A stretch of DNA of 64,000 nt, taken from Bacteroidota bacterium (GTDB lineage: Bacteria; Bacteroidota; Bacteroidia; UBA8524). Under the pieces are notes generated by a model. That model was not told the DNA's origin and searched no databases. It worked only from the letters and a program-made list of their open reading frames with translations. The position numbers and the translations under genes are program-made. Shown piece after piece: positions 46,801 through 55,849 of the stretch. Position 1 is the first letter of the stretch; every line of letters starts with the position of its first letter. Where the stretch lies: positions 51,696 to 115,695 of the forward strand of contig WBUH01000015.1 of assembly GCA_008933805.1 (NCBI GenBank), read 5' to 3'.

Positions 46801-49800
46801 GACATAAACGGACTTGTGCCGCCTGTAACTGATGCAGTAAGCGTTACTGTAGTGCCGGGGCAGAATAGTGCCGGAGCAGCCGATATGCTTACTGATGGAG
46901 TTGGGTCAACATTCATAAACTGAGAAACAGTTGATGTGCAACCAAACAAGTTAGTTACCGTTAATGTAACTGTGCCGCTTGTGGTTAAGTTGATGAATGA
47001 TTGAGTTGAAGTACCACCGGGAGGGTATGACCAGCTATAGCTATAGCCTACACCTGTAAAGGCCCTTAGCAACCTGTTTGCACACTCATCTGCAGTAGCC
47101 AAAATAATGGCTTCTGCTGCGGGTCTGTATTTAATAATGATGGGGCCGATTTTGGTAGCACATCCACTGGTATTAAATACGGTTACAAAGTACTCGCCTT
47201 GCTCAGTAGCATTAATTGAGCTGGTGGTTGCACCGGTTGACCACTGATAAGTGTATGTTGGGTTAAAAGGAGCATCTAACGTTATAGGGGTTTCAGGGCA
47301 AATTTCAAGCTCTGTTCCTGAAGGGGTTGATGTACCGTTAACGGCAATATTACCCGGATTGAACGGCGGTAACACATTGATAGTAACGGTATGGTTATCG
47401 GTACACAAGTTATTATCAGTAACGGTAAGTGTTAAAGTATAAGAACCGGGAGTGGTGAAATCGATGGTTGGGTTTTGCAAGAACGAGTTGTAGTTAGGAG
47501 GACCAATAACCGACCATTGCCATTGGATAATGGGTGCTTGGTATTGCAATGATTGGTCTCCGAAGGTGATGGGCGAACCTGCACAACCGCCGCAACTTAC
47601 AAAGTCGGCAATTAAACCGCCAATATTAAAGTTGTTGTTTGCAGTTGCGGTACAGCCTGCAACCACCATAACCACTTGAGCATTGTAATTACCGTTTGCC
47701 AAACCTAAGGTAGTAACGTTAAGAGTAGCTGAGGTAACCAATCCTGAAATCACAGGGGTACCGCTGCCTGCCGGTGTTATCGTCCAAGTATACGTTGGAG
47801 TTAAGCCACTGCCTGTACACACACTAATGCCCGAAGCGGTAATAGAGGTAGTACCACTACAAGGTGTATTGTTTACAGAAATTGTCGGGCTATTTATAAC
47901 ATAAGGAATGTTGATGGTGAAGGGGAAAGGTTTCATACAACCGTTAATATCCTTCACATAGGCAATTACATTTTTGCTGCAAGGACTGCCGTAGCTATGT
48001 ACAGGGTTCATACCGTTTCCGGTTGAGCCGTCGCCAAAATCCCAGAATATGCTAAGGATGTTGGTGCCTACTGTAGTAAACTGCTCAGTACATGGATTAT
48101 ACGTTGCTGAGAAAGTAGCCACAAAGGTTGAGCAACCGGTATCGCGTTGGCAACTGTCGGTTAATGAACCGCTTCTGCTGTGGGTACAGCCGTAAATATC
48201 GGTTACAGTTAGCGACCAGTTAACAGTTACAGGGGTGAAGCTTGCCGGAACTTGGAAGGTGGGGCAAGGTGCGTTTGAAGTAGTAATGTTAGTTCCTGTA
48301 AATGTCCAGCTGTACGAAGAAATCGCCCCCGAACCAACAGTGATATTGGGACATACGGTGTAGTATTTGGGGCAGAAATCGTTTTGCAACGTGGTGGTGA
48401 ACGAGTTGATTACAGGAGGGGTAGGGGTGATAAACGGAACGTTTATGCTACCGGTGTTTTTACATACGCCATTGCTAACCTCTACGCTATACATACCGGG
48501 CGATGTAACGGTTACTGTGGGAGTGCTTGGCAATGCAGGAGTCCAAGTATAGCTGGTCCAAATAGGAGCTACATTTAGAGTAATGCCGGTACTGCTACAG
48601 CTTATAGGGCCGGGAGTAATAATAACAACAGGCTTACCGTTTACGGGTATTACTTGAGTGTTTTCAGTATCGCAGGCTACGTTTCTCACAGTAATGCTAC
48701 TGTTTACTGTGCTGTTCCACTGTATTTGCAAGGTTAACACACCCGATGCAAAAGACTCAGAAATAATACTTCCGCCAATAACTTCCCACTCATAATATGA
48801 TGGGTCGGCCATTGATGCTGTATATGTAACAATATCACCTTCGCACACATTACCCGGGGGTATGGTAAAGGTTGGTACTGTATTAGGTATTACCGTAACA
48901 TCATACGTTTTGGTAGTACCACAGTTTGATAGCGAATTATGATTATAAGTTACCGATACTGTATAAGTAGTTGGTGAGCCTACAGCAGGGAATGTAATGC
49001 TTGACGAGTAAGTACCCGCTGAAACTACTGGACCTGCCGGTGATACTGAAACGCTTGCCGAACCTGTTGGAGCTTGGTAAGCATGGTAATAGGTTTCAGT
49101 TGCGCCGCCGCAAACCAATGCAGGGCCGCTTATATCATCGCCGGTGGCTTTAGCAACCACGTTTACGTTCCATGTGCTGTTGCTGCCGTCGTTACAATAT
49201 TCATTAGGGGTGTTGTTACCGGCAGTAATGCTTCCGGTACCCACTTGGTCCCAATCAATAGTTACCGAGTACGCATCGTAAGCAGTAATGGTTCCGCCTA
49301 CAACACTCCAAGAAACATCGGTTGATGGAGCTCCGGCAGGGAAAATCAAATAATAAGTACGCGTGCTGCCTATACACTCAGTACCACTGTATGGTGCCAT
49401 GGTGTATTGGGGCAATATTTTGGTTTCTTTCAATCCTTTGCCCTCGCAGCAGGTAAGTTCATGTTTTACATAAACTTCAACTTTAATAGTGCCTGAGTAA
49501 GCAGATGTGTTTACCCATAATTGGTTAGAAGTAGATGATTGAAGAACACCGTTCACCAGCCAGCTATAGCATGCACCTGCATAGTTAACAGTTGAGTATT
49601 CCATGTAGCCGGCTCCTGAGCATATTATATCCGGACCGGTAATAGGAATGTTTGTGCTGATAATAGGCACAACTTCGGTAGCGGTATTGGTACAAGTATA
49701 TCCGCCGCCTAATACAGTAACGCTTACGGTACCCACAGGGCCTGAACCCCAAGTAACACAAACTTTATTTCCTGTGATTACGCGTAGAGACGGATCATCG

Positions 49801-51089
49801 CCAACAATGTTCCATACATAGGTTGCTCCGCCTATACTGGCGGTACTGTAGCACTGGCGGCTACCTTCGCAAATAGTTCCGGGGCATTCAATTTCAGGTT
49901 TTGTGCCTGAAACAATGGTAAAGGTGTGGCTTACTTTGTATTCACAACCTTCGTGAGTAGTAATAGTAAGAGTGGCAGTGTAAGTGCCGGTGAAAGCATA
50001 TTGGTGTGACGCAGTTGGTAATGAAGTGGTTTCGGTATATCCGTCACCAAACTCCCAAAAATATGAATCAACACTGCTTAGTGGAGTAGTTCCGCTTGCA
50101 TTAAAGTTTACGGGAGAGCTGATACAGTTTCCATCAATGGTAAATGCGGGAGTTGTTCCGGGGTTAATCGTCAACTCACACTCTTGTATGTTTTTACAGC
50201 CGTATATTTTATGAGTAATTTCGATGGTAATAGTACCAACGCCTGAAGTACCCCATACTACGCATACTTTGGTAGAATCAGGGCTAATAGAAACAATAGT
50301 GCCGTTAGTTACAGTCCAGTTCCAAGTATAGTCGGCTGCAACACCAAATTGGGCGTCGATAGTACCTTGGTAACAATCGTAGCTTCCGGCACAAACGCCG
50401 CAAGGCGCACCACCGCCGGGCACACCTTCATGTCCTTGTGTAGGATCTGATGTTCCGGCTTTGCCCCTTTTACAGCAGGGTAGATTGATAGAAGGAGGAG
50501 GAATCACCTTAATTTTAAAGGTGAAGGTTTTTGTACAACCGTCAGCGGTGGTAATGGTGTAGTTAAGATAGTTAACACCATAATTAGTCCATGTAACATC
50601 TACCGAAGTAGGGTTAGGGTTACTGGTAGTGCCTCCTTGAGCCGACCAACTGTATGATGCAGGAGGTATGGTTGTAGAGATGTTGTAGGTTGTTAACTCG
50701 TTTTGGCAAGCAAAATCATTAGTCAACAAGTTTACAACGGGAGTAGCCCCTACCGTAATAGTAGTAGTGTAGGTGCCGCCCGTAGCCACTAAAGTAACCG
50801 TATAAACACCCGGAGTAGTATAGGTGTGTACGGGGTTACAATCGGTGCTGGTGCCACCGTCGCCAAAAGTCCAGTTGTAACTGGGCCCGGCCAATTGGCT
50901 AAAATACTGCACCACCACAGGGGCGCAGCTTCCGTTAGTAATAAAGGTAAATCCTGCCGCAGGCATTGGCGCGGCAGCGGGTGGAGTTTCTGAACCGGGC
51001 GGAGCCAGTCGCTCTGCATTTACTGCCAGCGGCAGTGAAAACAGCAGAAAAATCCACACTCTTGCAAGAAAGTAAATGGGTTTTTTCAT
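43899..51089 (-). CDS. Giant PKD/beta-helix T9SS-secreted protein
   Basis: 2396 residues. A signal peptide is followed by many PKD-like modules from about residue 45 onward, each with a FGDGGTSTD/FGDGYTETT-type turn and a VTLVATGG-like strand; Cys pairs recur through the repeats. Residues about 1670-2030 are a right-handed beta-helix (ENQFNDMYRAVDVTTNTN and similar turns), followed by a helical segment and a T9SS sorting domain (ISVYPVPATKHVTLEYNV ... APGVYSVVL). It is likely a very large surface or secreted adhesion protein. The LytTR regulator gene that follows it upstream on the chromosome reads the same way, 110 bases before its start. Confidence 0.92.
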   Translation of the reverse strand: MKKPIYFLARVWIFLLFSLPLAVNAERLAPPGSETPPAAAPMPAAGFTFITNGSCAPVVVQYFSQLAGPSYNWTFGDGGTSTDCNPVHTYTTPGVYTVTLVATGGTYTTTITVGATPVVNLLTNDFACQNELTTYNISTTIPPASYSWSAQGGTTSNPNPTSVDVTWTNYGVNYLNYTITTADGCTKTFTFKIKVIPPPSINLPCCKRGKAGTSDPTQGHEGVPGGGAPCGVCAGSYDCYQGTIDAQFGVAADYTWNWTVTNGTIVSISPDSTKVCVVWGTSGVGTITIEITHKIYGCKNIQECELTINPGTTPAFTIDGNCISSPVNFNASGTTPLSSVDSYFWEFGDGYTETTSLPTASHQYAFTGTYTATLTITTHEGCEYKVSHTFTIVSGTKPEIECPGTICEGSRQCYSTASIGGATYVWNIVGDDPSLRVITGNKVCVTWGSGPVGTVSVTVLGGGYTCTNTATEVVPIISTNIPITGPDIICSGAGYMEYSTVNYAGACYSWLVNGVLQSSTSNQLWVNTSAYSGTIKVEVYVKHELTCCEGKGLKETKILPQYTMAPYSGTECIGSTRTYYLIFPAGAPSTDVSWSVVGGTITAYDAYSVTIDWDQVGTGSITAGNNTPNEYCNDGSNSTWNVNVVAKATGDDISGPALVCGGATETYYHAYQAPTGSASVSVSPAGPVVSAGTYSSSITFPAVGSPTTYTVSVTYNHNSLSNCGTTKTYDVTVIPNTVPTFTIPPGNVCEGDIVTYTASMADPSYYEWEVIGGSIISESFASGVLTLQIQWNSTVNSSITVRNVACDTENTQVIPVNGKPVVIITPGPISCSSTGITLNVAPIWTSYTWTPALPSTPTVTVTSPGMYSVEVSNGVCKNTGSINVPFITPTPPVINSFTTTLQNDFCPKYYTVCPNITVGSGAISSYSWTFTGTNITTSNAPCPTFQVPASFTPVTVNWSLTVTDIYGCTHSRSGSLTDSCQRDTGCSTFVATFSATYNPCTEQFTTVGTNILSIFWDFGDGSTGNGMNPVHSYGSPCSKNVIAYVKDINGCMKPFPFTINIPYVINSPTISVNNTPCSGTTSITASGISVCTGSGLTPTYTWTITPAGSGTPVISGLVTSATLNVTTLGLANGNYNAQVVMVVAGCTATANNNFNIGGLIADFVSCGGCAGSPITFGDQSLQYQAPIIQWQWSVIGPPNYNSFLQNPTIDFTTPGSYTLTLTVTDNNLCTDNHTVTINVLPPFNPGNIAVNGTSTPSGTELEICPETPITLDAPFNPTYTYQWSTGATTSSINATEQGEYFVTVFNTSGCATKIGPIIIKYRPAAEAIILATADECANRLLRAFTGVGYSYSWSYPPGGTSTQSFINLTTSGTVTLTVTNLFGCTSTVSQFMNVDPTPSVSISAAPALFCPGTTVTLTASVTGGTSPFMSTLWSNGAGTPSISVASPGLYTYYVKDANGCKAEGSLNLTTDMPTGLDKLPYGCYDVCGPVSFCAGTIPSGWKGQWTLNGSNYGPVIPTNGNIATTFNSPGTYVLNYIPVNPATHCSAVSKPITINFISLPAFTITSSGPAQLCIGAGGSVLLTVTPQSTEYNYEWFLNGVSVGFGYTYNATAPGSYTVEISKNECCIKTVGIDVTEINCCFENPGVEFTPITTPYTVNGKEFWFNKYYIDAPIFVPSGAILDLTNVDCVFGPNGEIIVQNRGFLRCNNSVLRPCEKDDIWKGVTFTGPEASGWINTTTIKNAIVAVNIRSNETGVRLTDNSFIKCQTSVRLEKSRRQQSISGNTFEIDESRLDYPSTPNEYWAIWMRDVEMQGLIAQNQFRHVQPRKTSNIYYGIYSALSSFTASENQFNDMYRAVDVTTNTNVVALEENVVKLNQMKETYDLYQIRLTDCHNPVLVYQNQLYNGIGDRSTAGGIYCEKTTRTHIKDNSFDGFLIGVYGLYTNELHLNQNTLTNNTGIGLCVQSTERSIISCNDINSMATNRNQFGGGPLWGIADLDGNGSSSIYTNCIKNMNTAIYLRANENYNLPELINNYMYNYRDNGIYNENYVGTIGNPGGPLAAGRNTFMSNNGNAGTTIDINSVFTFINEGGNFGILLTNNVGATTGPDEYYSTAACGQQIQQSYPRNQLDKYNICDIYYLEQWAFRDADGKYVLKQTAQEITQAVVNEHLKEGKQEILGMITAQMLTGEEPAKRAAQAVLASNMDKNTMATVLVLNAVSNGNTQLAADLLASQQLSGIHADLRSVLTTYFELKGNPVLTASQRSLMKAIDDRENEYSPLARDIVQAYEGEHDYKFKKFPTPELKPASNVVQRAENNISVYPVPATKHVTLEYNVTDAKVQGVKIMSAIGAEVANFSYTLQAGTVDIDISTLAPGVYSVVLDTDNKQLPVMTGRFIKLQ

Positions 51090-51199
51090 GATAGATAATT
51101 GGTTAGAAATGCAACAATTGAATGTGCAACTAAAGTACCGCCCCTTTTGTATATAAAAATCGGCGAGTTAGTATTTGCGATGTTTGGATTAGTATTTAA

Positions 51200-51946
51200 C
51201 TACATAAGACCCAAAAACCTGAAAGTTTTGTCTTTGCGGGCTTGTGCAATTTCAAGGCGGGTGTTGTCTTTAAGGGTGATGTGGCTTTTACGTCCCCGTT
51301 CCACTGACTTTATATATACAGTGTTTACTAAATAACTTTGATGAATGCGGCAAAACGGATGGTCTTTCAGTAGGTTTTCGTAGAACTTCAACGTTTTAGA
51401 TAGCAGGAACTTGCGTCTGTCGAGCAATAATATCTCAGTGTAGTTATTATTGGCTTTACAGTACACAATTGTATCTGCATCTACCATTTCGTAAGAGGTG
51501 CCTGTCCAAATCGGAATTCGTGCCTCCACAGAGGGTGCTACACCTGCCATGTTTGCAACGGTCACGGGTTGCCTGCCCATGCCTGCACGTGCCTTATATA
51601 GTGCTACTTCTAAATCAGCGCGGCGCAAAGGTTTCAATAAATAATCAACTGCATTGGCTTTTAATGCCTTTAGGGCATGCTGTTCACCATCAGAAAGCAC
51701 TATTAGCTTAAATTTTTTGTGTTCGCACGCTTCTAATACGCTAAATACGTCAGTTGGCGGCAAATTGGCATCCATAAAAACAATTTCGGGAGTAATGGCA
51801 TCAATTTGTATGCCTGCTGTTTGCGCATCTTCTGCTTCCCCTGCTATGCTTATAGTCGGGTCGGCTTTTTTCAACTGTAGTTTCAACAACTGTCTAAAGC
51901 CCTTATCTGCATCGGCAATTATGCATGTAGTAGTTACCATGGCCAC
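51200..51946 (-). CDS. LytTR response regulator, orphan
   Basis: 248 residues. The receiver has an acidic start (IIADADKG), phosphoacceptor Asp (IVFMDANLPP), Ser (IVLSDGEQ) and Lys (YLLKPLRR). The C-terminal LytTR domain has SYEMVDADTIVYCKANNNYTEILL, then FCRIHQSYLVNTVYI and a basic tail. It lies upstream of the giant PKD gene in the same direction, without a kinase gene beside it, so it may regulate that gene or work with a distant kinase. A second in-frame ATG lies six bases in (51940). Confidence 0.92.
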   Translation of the reverse strand: MAMVTTTCIIADADKGFRQLLKLQLKKADPTISIAGEAEDAQTAGIQIDAITPEIVFMDANLPPTDVFSVLEACEHKKFKLIVLSDGEQHALKALKANAVDYLLKPLRRADLEVALYKARAGMGRQPVTVANMAGVAPSVEARIPIWTGTSYEMVDADTIVYCKANNNYTEILLLDRRKFLLSKTLKFYENLLKDHPFCRIHQSYLVNTVYIKSVERGRKSHITLKDNTRLEIAQARKDKTFRFLGLM

Positions 51947-52152
51947 GCGTTTTTACATTCATGACTTCTTTTCTCAAGTCACAAACAATACATTAATAGA
52001 TATTCAATGATAACGAAATTAAACCGCCAAAACAAGCACAAAGCAATCCCTTTTGCCTATCCTATTCTGTTATGTAAGTTCAGTTGAAGGGGGCTCTATA
52101 CTCTTTGCAACGCCTGTGAACAATAGTATTTGAGGTTTCAATGTGTATGAGC

Positions 52153-52668
52153 TCAGCTTTGTTTTACTTTGTCAAGTACTTGAGCCAAACGATTGTGTAA
52201 AGCACCGCTAACAGTTAATACCTCTACCCCAAAATCACCCACCCATTCGGTAATAGTTTCATTCACCCGGTAACGGAGTTCAGGTAAATCAGTATCCTTA
52301 TATACTATTAAGTCGGGCTCTTCTATCGGAACAAAAATGAGAAGGTTTATACTGGCCATTATTTCTTCAACACGTTCATAATACGACTGAGTATTTATTC
52401 TGCTGTCAATAGCATTTATGTAGGCTAAGAAATCTATCGGGCACCTGTCAAAAACTACATTAGTTGCATTTGTACCAAGCTGCTTAATGGAATACTCCAA
52501 TTGCTCAATAAAGTCATCCACGGTCGGTCTTTCAGAAAACTCGTATCCCAGTTCCTCCAACTCGTAATAAGGCTCCGCCCTGTGCTCGTAATCAGGCAAA
52601 TGCTCTTGTAACGCCTCGGCTAATGTTGTTTTCCCTACTTTATGCGCACCTGTTATTGCAATTCTCAT
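52153..52668 (-). CDS. P-loop ATPase/kinase-like protein (AAA_28 type)
   Basis: 171 residues. A Walker A motif lies at the very start (ITGAHKVGKTTLAEAL) and a DRCP motif (VVFDRCPIDFLAYI, about residue 75) fits the P-loop kinase-like AAA_28 family. The C-terminal half contains acidic helices and ends LDKVKQS. Similar proteins phosphorylate or transfer on small molecules; the substrate cannot be named. It stands alone, divergent from the MarR-Arr pair. Confidence 0.8.
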   Translation of the reverse strand: MRIAITGAHKVGKTTLAEALQEHLPDYEHRAEPYYELEELGYEFSERPTVDDFIEQLEYSIKQLGTNATNVVFDRCPIDFLAYINAIDSRINTQSYYERVEEIMASINLLIFVPIEEPDLIVYKDTDLPELRYRVNETITEWVGDFGVEVLTVSGALHNRLAQVLDKVKQS

Positions 52669-52771
52669 GGTTTATTCTCCGTCACTGTTTAATGTCAGAC
52701 TGCTAATGTATTATTCTCTAACTAAAATCCCTTCTTATTTCAATTTCTTTACTAAGTAACGGACATTTATT

Positions 52772-52779
52772 TATCTTTG
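52772..52779 (+). promoter_or_regulatory. -7 element of the MarR-Arr promoter
   Basis: TATCTTTG is a perfect TAnnTTTG, 31 bases before the MarR start. No good -33 element is seen. Confidence 0.45.
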
Positions 52780-52810
52780 TAGCTAAGACACTTTTTATCT
52801 AAGATTTTAT

Positions 52811-53278
52811 ATGCATAACAACACCGTTATAGAAGTTAGAAAAATCAGTCAGTTATACGCCTATACTTCCTTACAGTTACACGAGGCGGTTTCTAAAAAA
52901 GCAGGGTTCACCGGTACCGACCACAAGTACTTGGGCTTCTTTTTACAAAAAGAGAGTTTAACCGCGGGGGAACTTGCTGCTTTAACAGGACTAACCACGG
53001 GGGCAGTAACAGGTTTGATTGACAGGTTTGAAAAAAAGAAACTGGTGAAACGCAGCTTTGATAAAAGTGATAGGCGAAAAGTTATTGTGGTGGCTAACAA
53101 GGATAAGATTACGGACCTATTGGCACCTTTTTACACAGCGTTTCAATTAGAGACCGAGAAGCTGATAGCAAGTTATACAGAAAGTGAACTTGCGGTGATT
53201 GAATCTTTTTTGGAAAGAAGTATTGAATTGATGAACCAAACCAAGGAAACCATTACTAAACCTTTGAATAATGAATAG
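52811..53278 (+). CDS. MarR-family regulator
   Basis: 155 residues with the MarR winged-helix layout: a dimerisation helix at the N-terminus, then LTAGELAALTGLTTGAVTGLIDRFEKKKLVKR (helix-turn-helix and start of the wing) and SDRRKVIVVANKDKI. The stop overlaps the Arr start by eight bases, so the two are one operon. It probably represses the rifampin ADP-ribosyltransferase gene and may be released by a drug or phenolic ligand; this is inferred from the pairing. Confidence 0.93.
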   Translation: MHNNTVIEVRKISQLYAYTSLQLHEAVSKKAGFTGTDHKYLGFFLQKESLTAGELAALTGLTTGAVTGLIDRFEKKKLVKRSFDKSDRRKVIVVANKDKITDLLAPFYTAFQLETEKLIASYTESELAVIESFLERSIELMNQTKETITKPLNNE

Positions 53279-53705
53279 CACTGAACCAGCAAACAACGTA
53301 CACAGCCCTTTTGTGCAAACCTATTTTCATGGCACCAAAGCAAATCTTGCAATTGGTGATTTGATTGAGACAGGAGTTAACTCAAATTATGGGCAAAATA
53401 ATAAGGCAAAGTTTATCTATTTAACGGCCACTTTGGATGCGGCAATTTGGGGTGCTGAACTTGCTTTGGGCGAGGGCAAGGAAAGGATTTATCTTGTGGA
53501 ACCTACCGGAGCAATTGAGGACGACCCTAATTTAACCGACAAAAAATTTCCCGGAAACCCCACAAAATCGTACCGATCAAAGTATCCGTTTAAGGTGATT
53601 GGTGAAGTTACTGTTTGGAGTGGCCACCCGATAGAGCAAATTAACGCCATGAAAGAAGGGCTTGAACGTCTTAAGGAACAGGGTATTGAAGCTATTGAGG
53701 ATTAA
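53271..53705 (+). CDS. arr: Rifampin ADP-ribosyltransferase (Arr)
   Basis: 144 residues, the usual Arr length. Arr uses NAD+ to ADP-ribosylate rifamycins and inactivate them. Family signatures: YFHGTKA near residue 15 with the catalytic His, FIYLTATLDAAIWGAELA, IYLVEPTG, and NPTKSYRS. The start overlaps the MarR stop by eight bases. Chromosomal Arr genes are widespread in environmental bacteria and need not mean clinical resistance; its activity here is untested. Confidence 0.93.
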   Translation: MNSTEPANNVHSPFVQTYFHGTKANLAIGDLIETGVNSNYGQNNKAKFIYLTATLDAAIWGAELALGEGKERIYLVEPTGAIEDDPNLTDKKFPGNPTKSYRSKYPFKVIGEVTVWSGHPIEQINAMKEGLERLKEQGIEAIED

Positions 53706-53710
53706 TATAA

Positions 53711-53735
53711 AAACCACCCGCGCTGCGGGTGGTTT
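53711..53735. terminator. Bidirectional terminator
   Basis: A perfect 11-bp stem (AAACCACCCGC/GCGGGTGGTTT) with a 3-base loop lies between the convergent arr and GIN-domain genes. Confidence 0.85.
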
Positions 53736-53751
53736 TGTAGCAGATAACTAA

Positions 53752-54441
53752 TTACTTAACGTGTTTCACTTGTCCGGCCCCGTATTGTCTTACATCTTTC
53801 AGCACACCGTTGCCACTGTATAAAATAGTGCCGGTGCCATAATTGCTAATACTGATTTCTTTGTCGGCAAACAATTCCACATCACCTGTGCCCATGTTCT
53901 TAAATGTTACCTCATCAGCAATCATTTCTTTTGCCGAAATAGTACCAACGCCTTGATTCTTCATTTCCAGCTTCACGGTTTTGCCTTTCAGCGAAATGTT
54001 ACCGGTGCCTTGGTGAATTACTTTAATGGCAGGAGCATCAAAGGCCAGCGAGGTGTTTCCCACACTTTGCACCCTTATGTCAAGCGGATTTGAAAGGGTA
54101 ATGGTGCTTGGGCAAACTACATCCCCGTGGTTAGAACGCACATACAAAACATCAACCTGACGCAGGTATATTTTTATGTGGCATTTAGTAAAAACAGGCT
54201 TGCGCAGCTTGTTTTCGGTAGATACATACAGGCTTCGTCCTGCATTTCCTGCTTCAATAAACTCCATCAGATTTTCATCTGCCTCTACAATCACTTTTTC
54301 TTCGTCGGATTGTATTAATTCAGTAGTGCCGTTAACAGCAACGTGGAGCCTGATAAAAGAACTCACCTGGAGCTCTTTCGTAATAATTTTTTCGTTTCCT
54401 TTTACGTCGATCATTTGTCGTAATTTTTTAAAACTTACCAT
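53752..54441 (-). CDS. GIN-domain (DUF2807) protein without a signal peptide
   Basis: 229 residues matching the GIN/DUF2807 beta-solenoid: short strands with repeated GTGNISL, GVGTISAK, GTGDVELF, GTGTILYS motifs, and ending GAGQVKHVK. GIN-domain proteins are usually exported, but this one begins MVSFKKLRQMIDVKGNEK with no signal peptide, and the preceding gene stops only 14 bases upstream, so none can be added. It is the second gene of a pair with the HMA-like protein. Role unknown. Confidence 0.85.
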   Translation of the reverse strand: MVSFKKLRQMIDVKGNEKIITKELQVSSFIRLHVAVNGTTELIQSDEEKVIVEADENLMEFIEAGNAGRSLYVSTENKLRKPVFTKCHIKIYLRQVDVLYVRSNHGDVVCPSTITLSNPLDIRVQSVGNTSLAFDAPAIKVIHQGTGNISLKGKTVKLEMKNQGVGTISAKEMIADEVTFKNMGTGDVELFADKEISISNYGTGTILYSGNGVLKDVRQYGAGQVKHVK

Positions 54442-54455
54442 ATAATTATTCGTTA

Positions 54456-54677
54456 TCAGGACAGTACTTCACAGGTAAACCCGTTTTTTTGCACTAAGGT
54501 AATCACCTGTCGGCAATTTATCTGTCCTTTAACGACCTCAATTCTCAAAATGCGGTCACAGTCTTCTAAATCAAAGTTTATTTTGCAGGTTGGCAGCACA
54601 TTAGCTAGCACTTTGGCTACCAGCTTAGCATCTTTGATTTTGTTTATATTTGTTTTGAAAACTTCTACCGTTACCAT
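54456..54677 (-). CDS. Small ferredoxin-like (HMA-type) protein
   Basis: 73 residues. The layout beta-alpha-beta-beta-alpha-beta with a start MVTVEVFKTNI and single Cys residues (TCKINF, LEDCDR, QINCRQ, FTCEVLS) resembles heavy-metal-associated folds, but the CxxC metal motif is missing. It starts 87 bases from the divergent AraC gene and is followed by the GIN-domain gene in the same operon. Function unknown. Confidence 0.75.
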   Translation of the reverse strand: MVTVEVFKTNINKIKDAKLVAKVLANVLPTCKINFDLEDCDRILRIEVVKGQINCRQVITLVQKNGFTCEVLS

Positions 54678-54764
54678 TTCTTTGAATTTGGTAATGCAAA
54701 ACTACTGAGGCCCAATGGGTGAAGGCTTACACATGACGGATGAAAACTTATATAAAACGGAGTA

Positions 54765-55748
54765 ATGTCGTTTTTTCTGAAAAATGCGGATGACGGAAAA
54801 TTACTGGTTGCACAGAATTTTACTGAAAACGACTTTGCTGTAAGCGGCTATCAAACAAACACCTACAACGTAGAGTTTTCTTTTGGCAATACACAAACTA
54901 CTCAGTGGAATATTGACGGAATATGTATTTCTTATACCGAAGCAAAATTTAATAAGCCCGCGCTATTAGATTGGAACGGCGATGCCGAAATGATAACCTT
55001 GTATTTTAACTTGCAGGGGAAGATGTCTATTGCAGATATCAGTGATATAATATCCATCGAGTTATACAGCAATCAGCATAATATAATTTACAGTAGTGAG
55101 GCCAAAGGCCAGCTGAAAGTAGACGAATTGAGAATGAGGTCGTTTATGGTTCAGTTATCTAAGAGTGCTTTTTCAAGAGTATCGAGCAATGTGGGTGGTG
55201 AATTGAAACATTTTGCGGATACGGTGGTTAAGGGCGAGCCTGCTGTCTTTTCAGCTATAAACCTGCCTGTTGATTTTGAAATACAGAACTGTATCAACCA
55301 AATCATTTACTGCCCGTATGGTGATGAGTTAAAACCTATGTTTTTATACTCAAAAGTGATTGAACTGCTGGTGTTGCAAGCGGCATCGTATAAACGCTCG
55401 CAGCAAACAACAGTTAGGGTGATAAAGACGGAATACGATTATGAACGTATTATTTTTGCACGCGATTATCTTTTAAAAAACATAGAAGTGCCCCCGTCGC
55501 TGGCTGAGCTATCACACATTGCCGGTATTAATGAATTTAAACTGAAAAAGGGATTTAGGGAAACGTTTAATCAAAGTGTGTTTCAATACTTGTCTAACCA
55601 CCGGTTAGAAACTGCCAAAATTCATTTGCTTGAGGGCAGTAAATCGCCTACAGAGTTGGCGTTTGAACTGGGTTATTCTTCGCTGCAACATTTTAGCTCT
55701 GCTTTCAAAAAGAAATTCGGAATGCCGCCAAAACAGGTTAGACAATAG
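54765..55748 (+). CDS. AraC-family transcriptional regulator
   Basis: 327 residues. The C-terminal 100 residues have the two helix-turn-helix motifs of AraC proteins (SLAELSHIAGINEFKLKKGFRETFNQSVFQYL and SPTELAFELGYSSLQHFSSAFKKKFGMPPKQVR). The N-terminal part has no cupin or sugar-binding signature that I recognise. A good RBS-like GGAG lies five bases before the ATG at 54765. It is divergent from the HMA-GIN pair and upstream of the VOC gene, either of which could be a target. Confidence 0.93.
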   Translation: MSFFLKNADDGKLLVAQNFTENDFAVSGYQTNTYNVEFSFGNTQTTQWNIDGICISYTEAKFNKPALLDWNGDAEMITLYFNLQGKMSIADISDIISIELYSNQHNIIYSSEAKGQLKVDELRMRSFMVQLSKSAFSRVSSNVGGELKHFADTVVKGEPAVFSAINLPVDFEIQNCINQIIYCPYGDELKPMFLYSKVIELLVLQAASYKRSQQTTVRVIKTEYDYERIIFARDYLLKNIEVPPSLAELSHIAGINEFKLKKGFRETFNQSVFQYLSNHRLETAKIHLLEGSKSPTELAFELGYSSLQHFSSAFKKKFGMPPKQVRQ

Positions 55749-55820
55749 CCTCGTTTGTATTAGTCGCAAACAGCCCCTCATCTTGCCGCTAATGACCCGA
55801 AAAGGGCCCCTTGTCCGTCG

Positions 55821-55828
55821 TAGATTTG
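55821..55828 (+). promoter_or_regulatory. -7 element of the VOC gene promoter
   Basis: TAGATTTG is a perfect TAnnTTTG, 21 bases before the start codon at 55850. It supports that start over an upstream TTG. Confidence 0.5.
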
Positions 55829-55849
55829 TTTACTAATAAAACAACAAAC

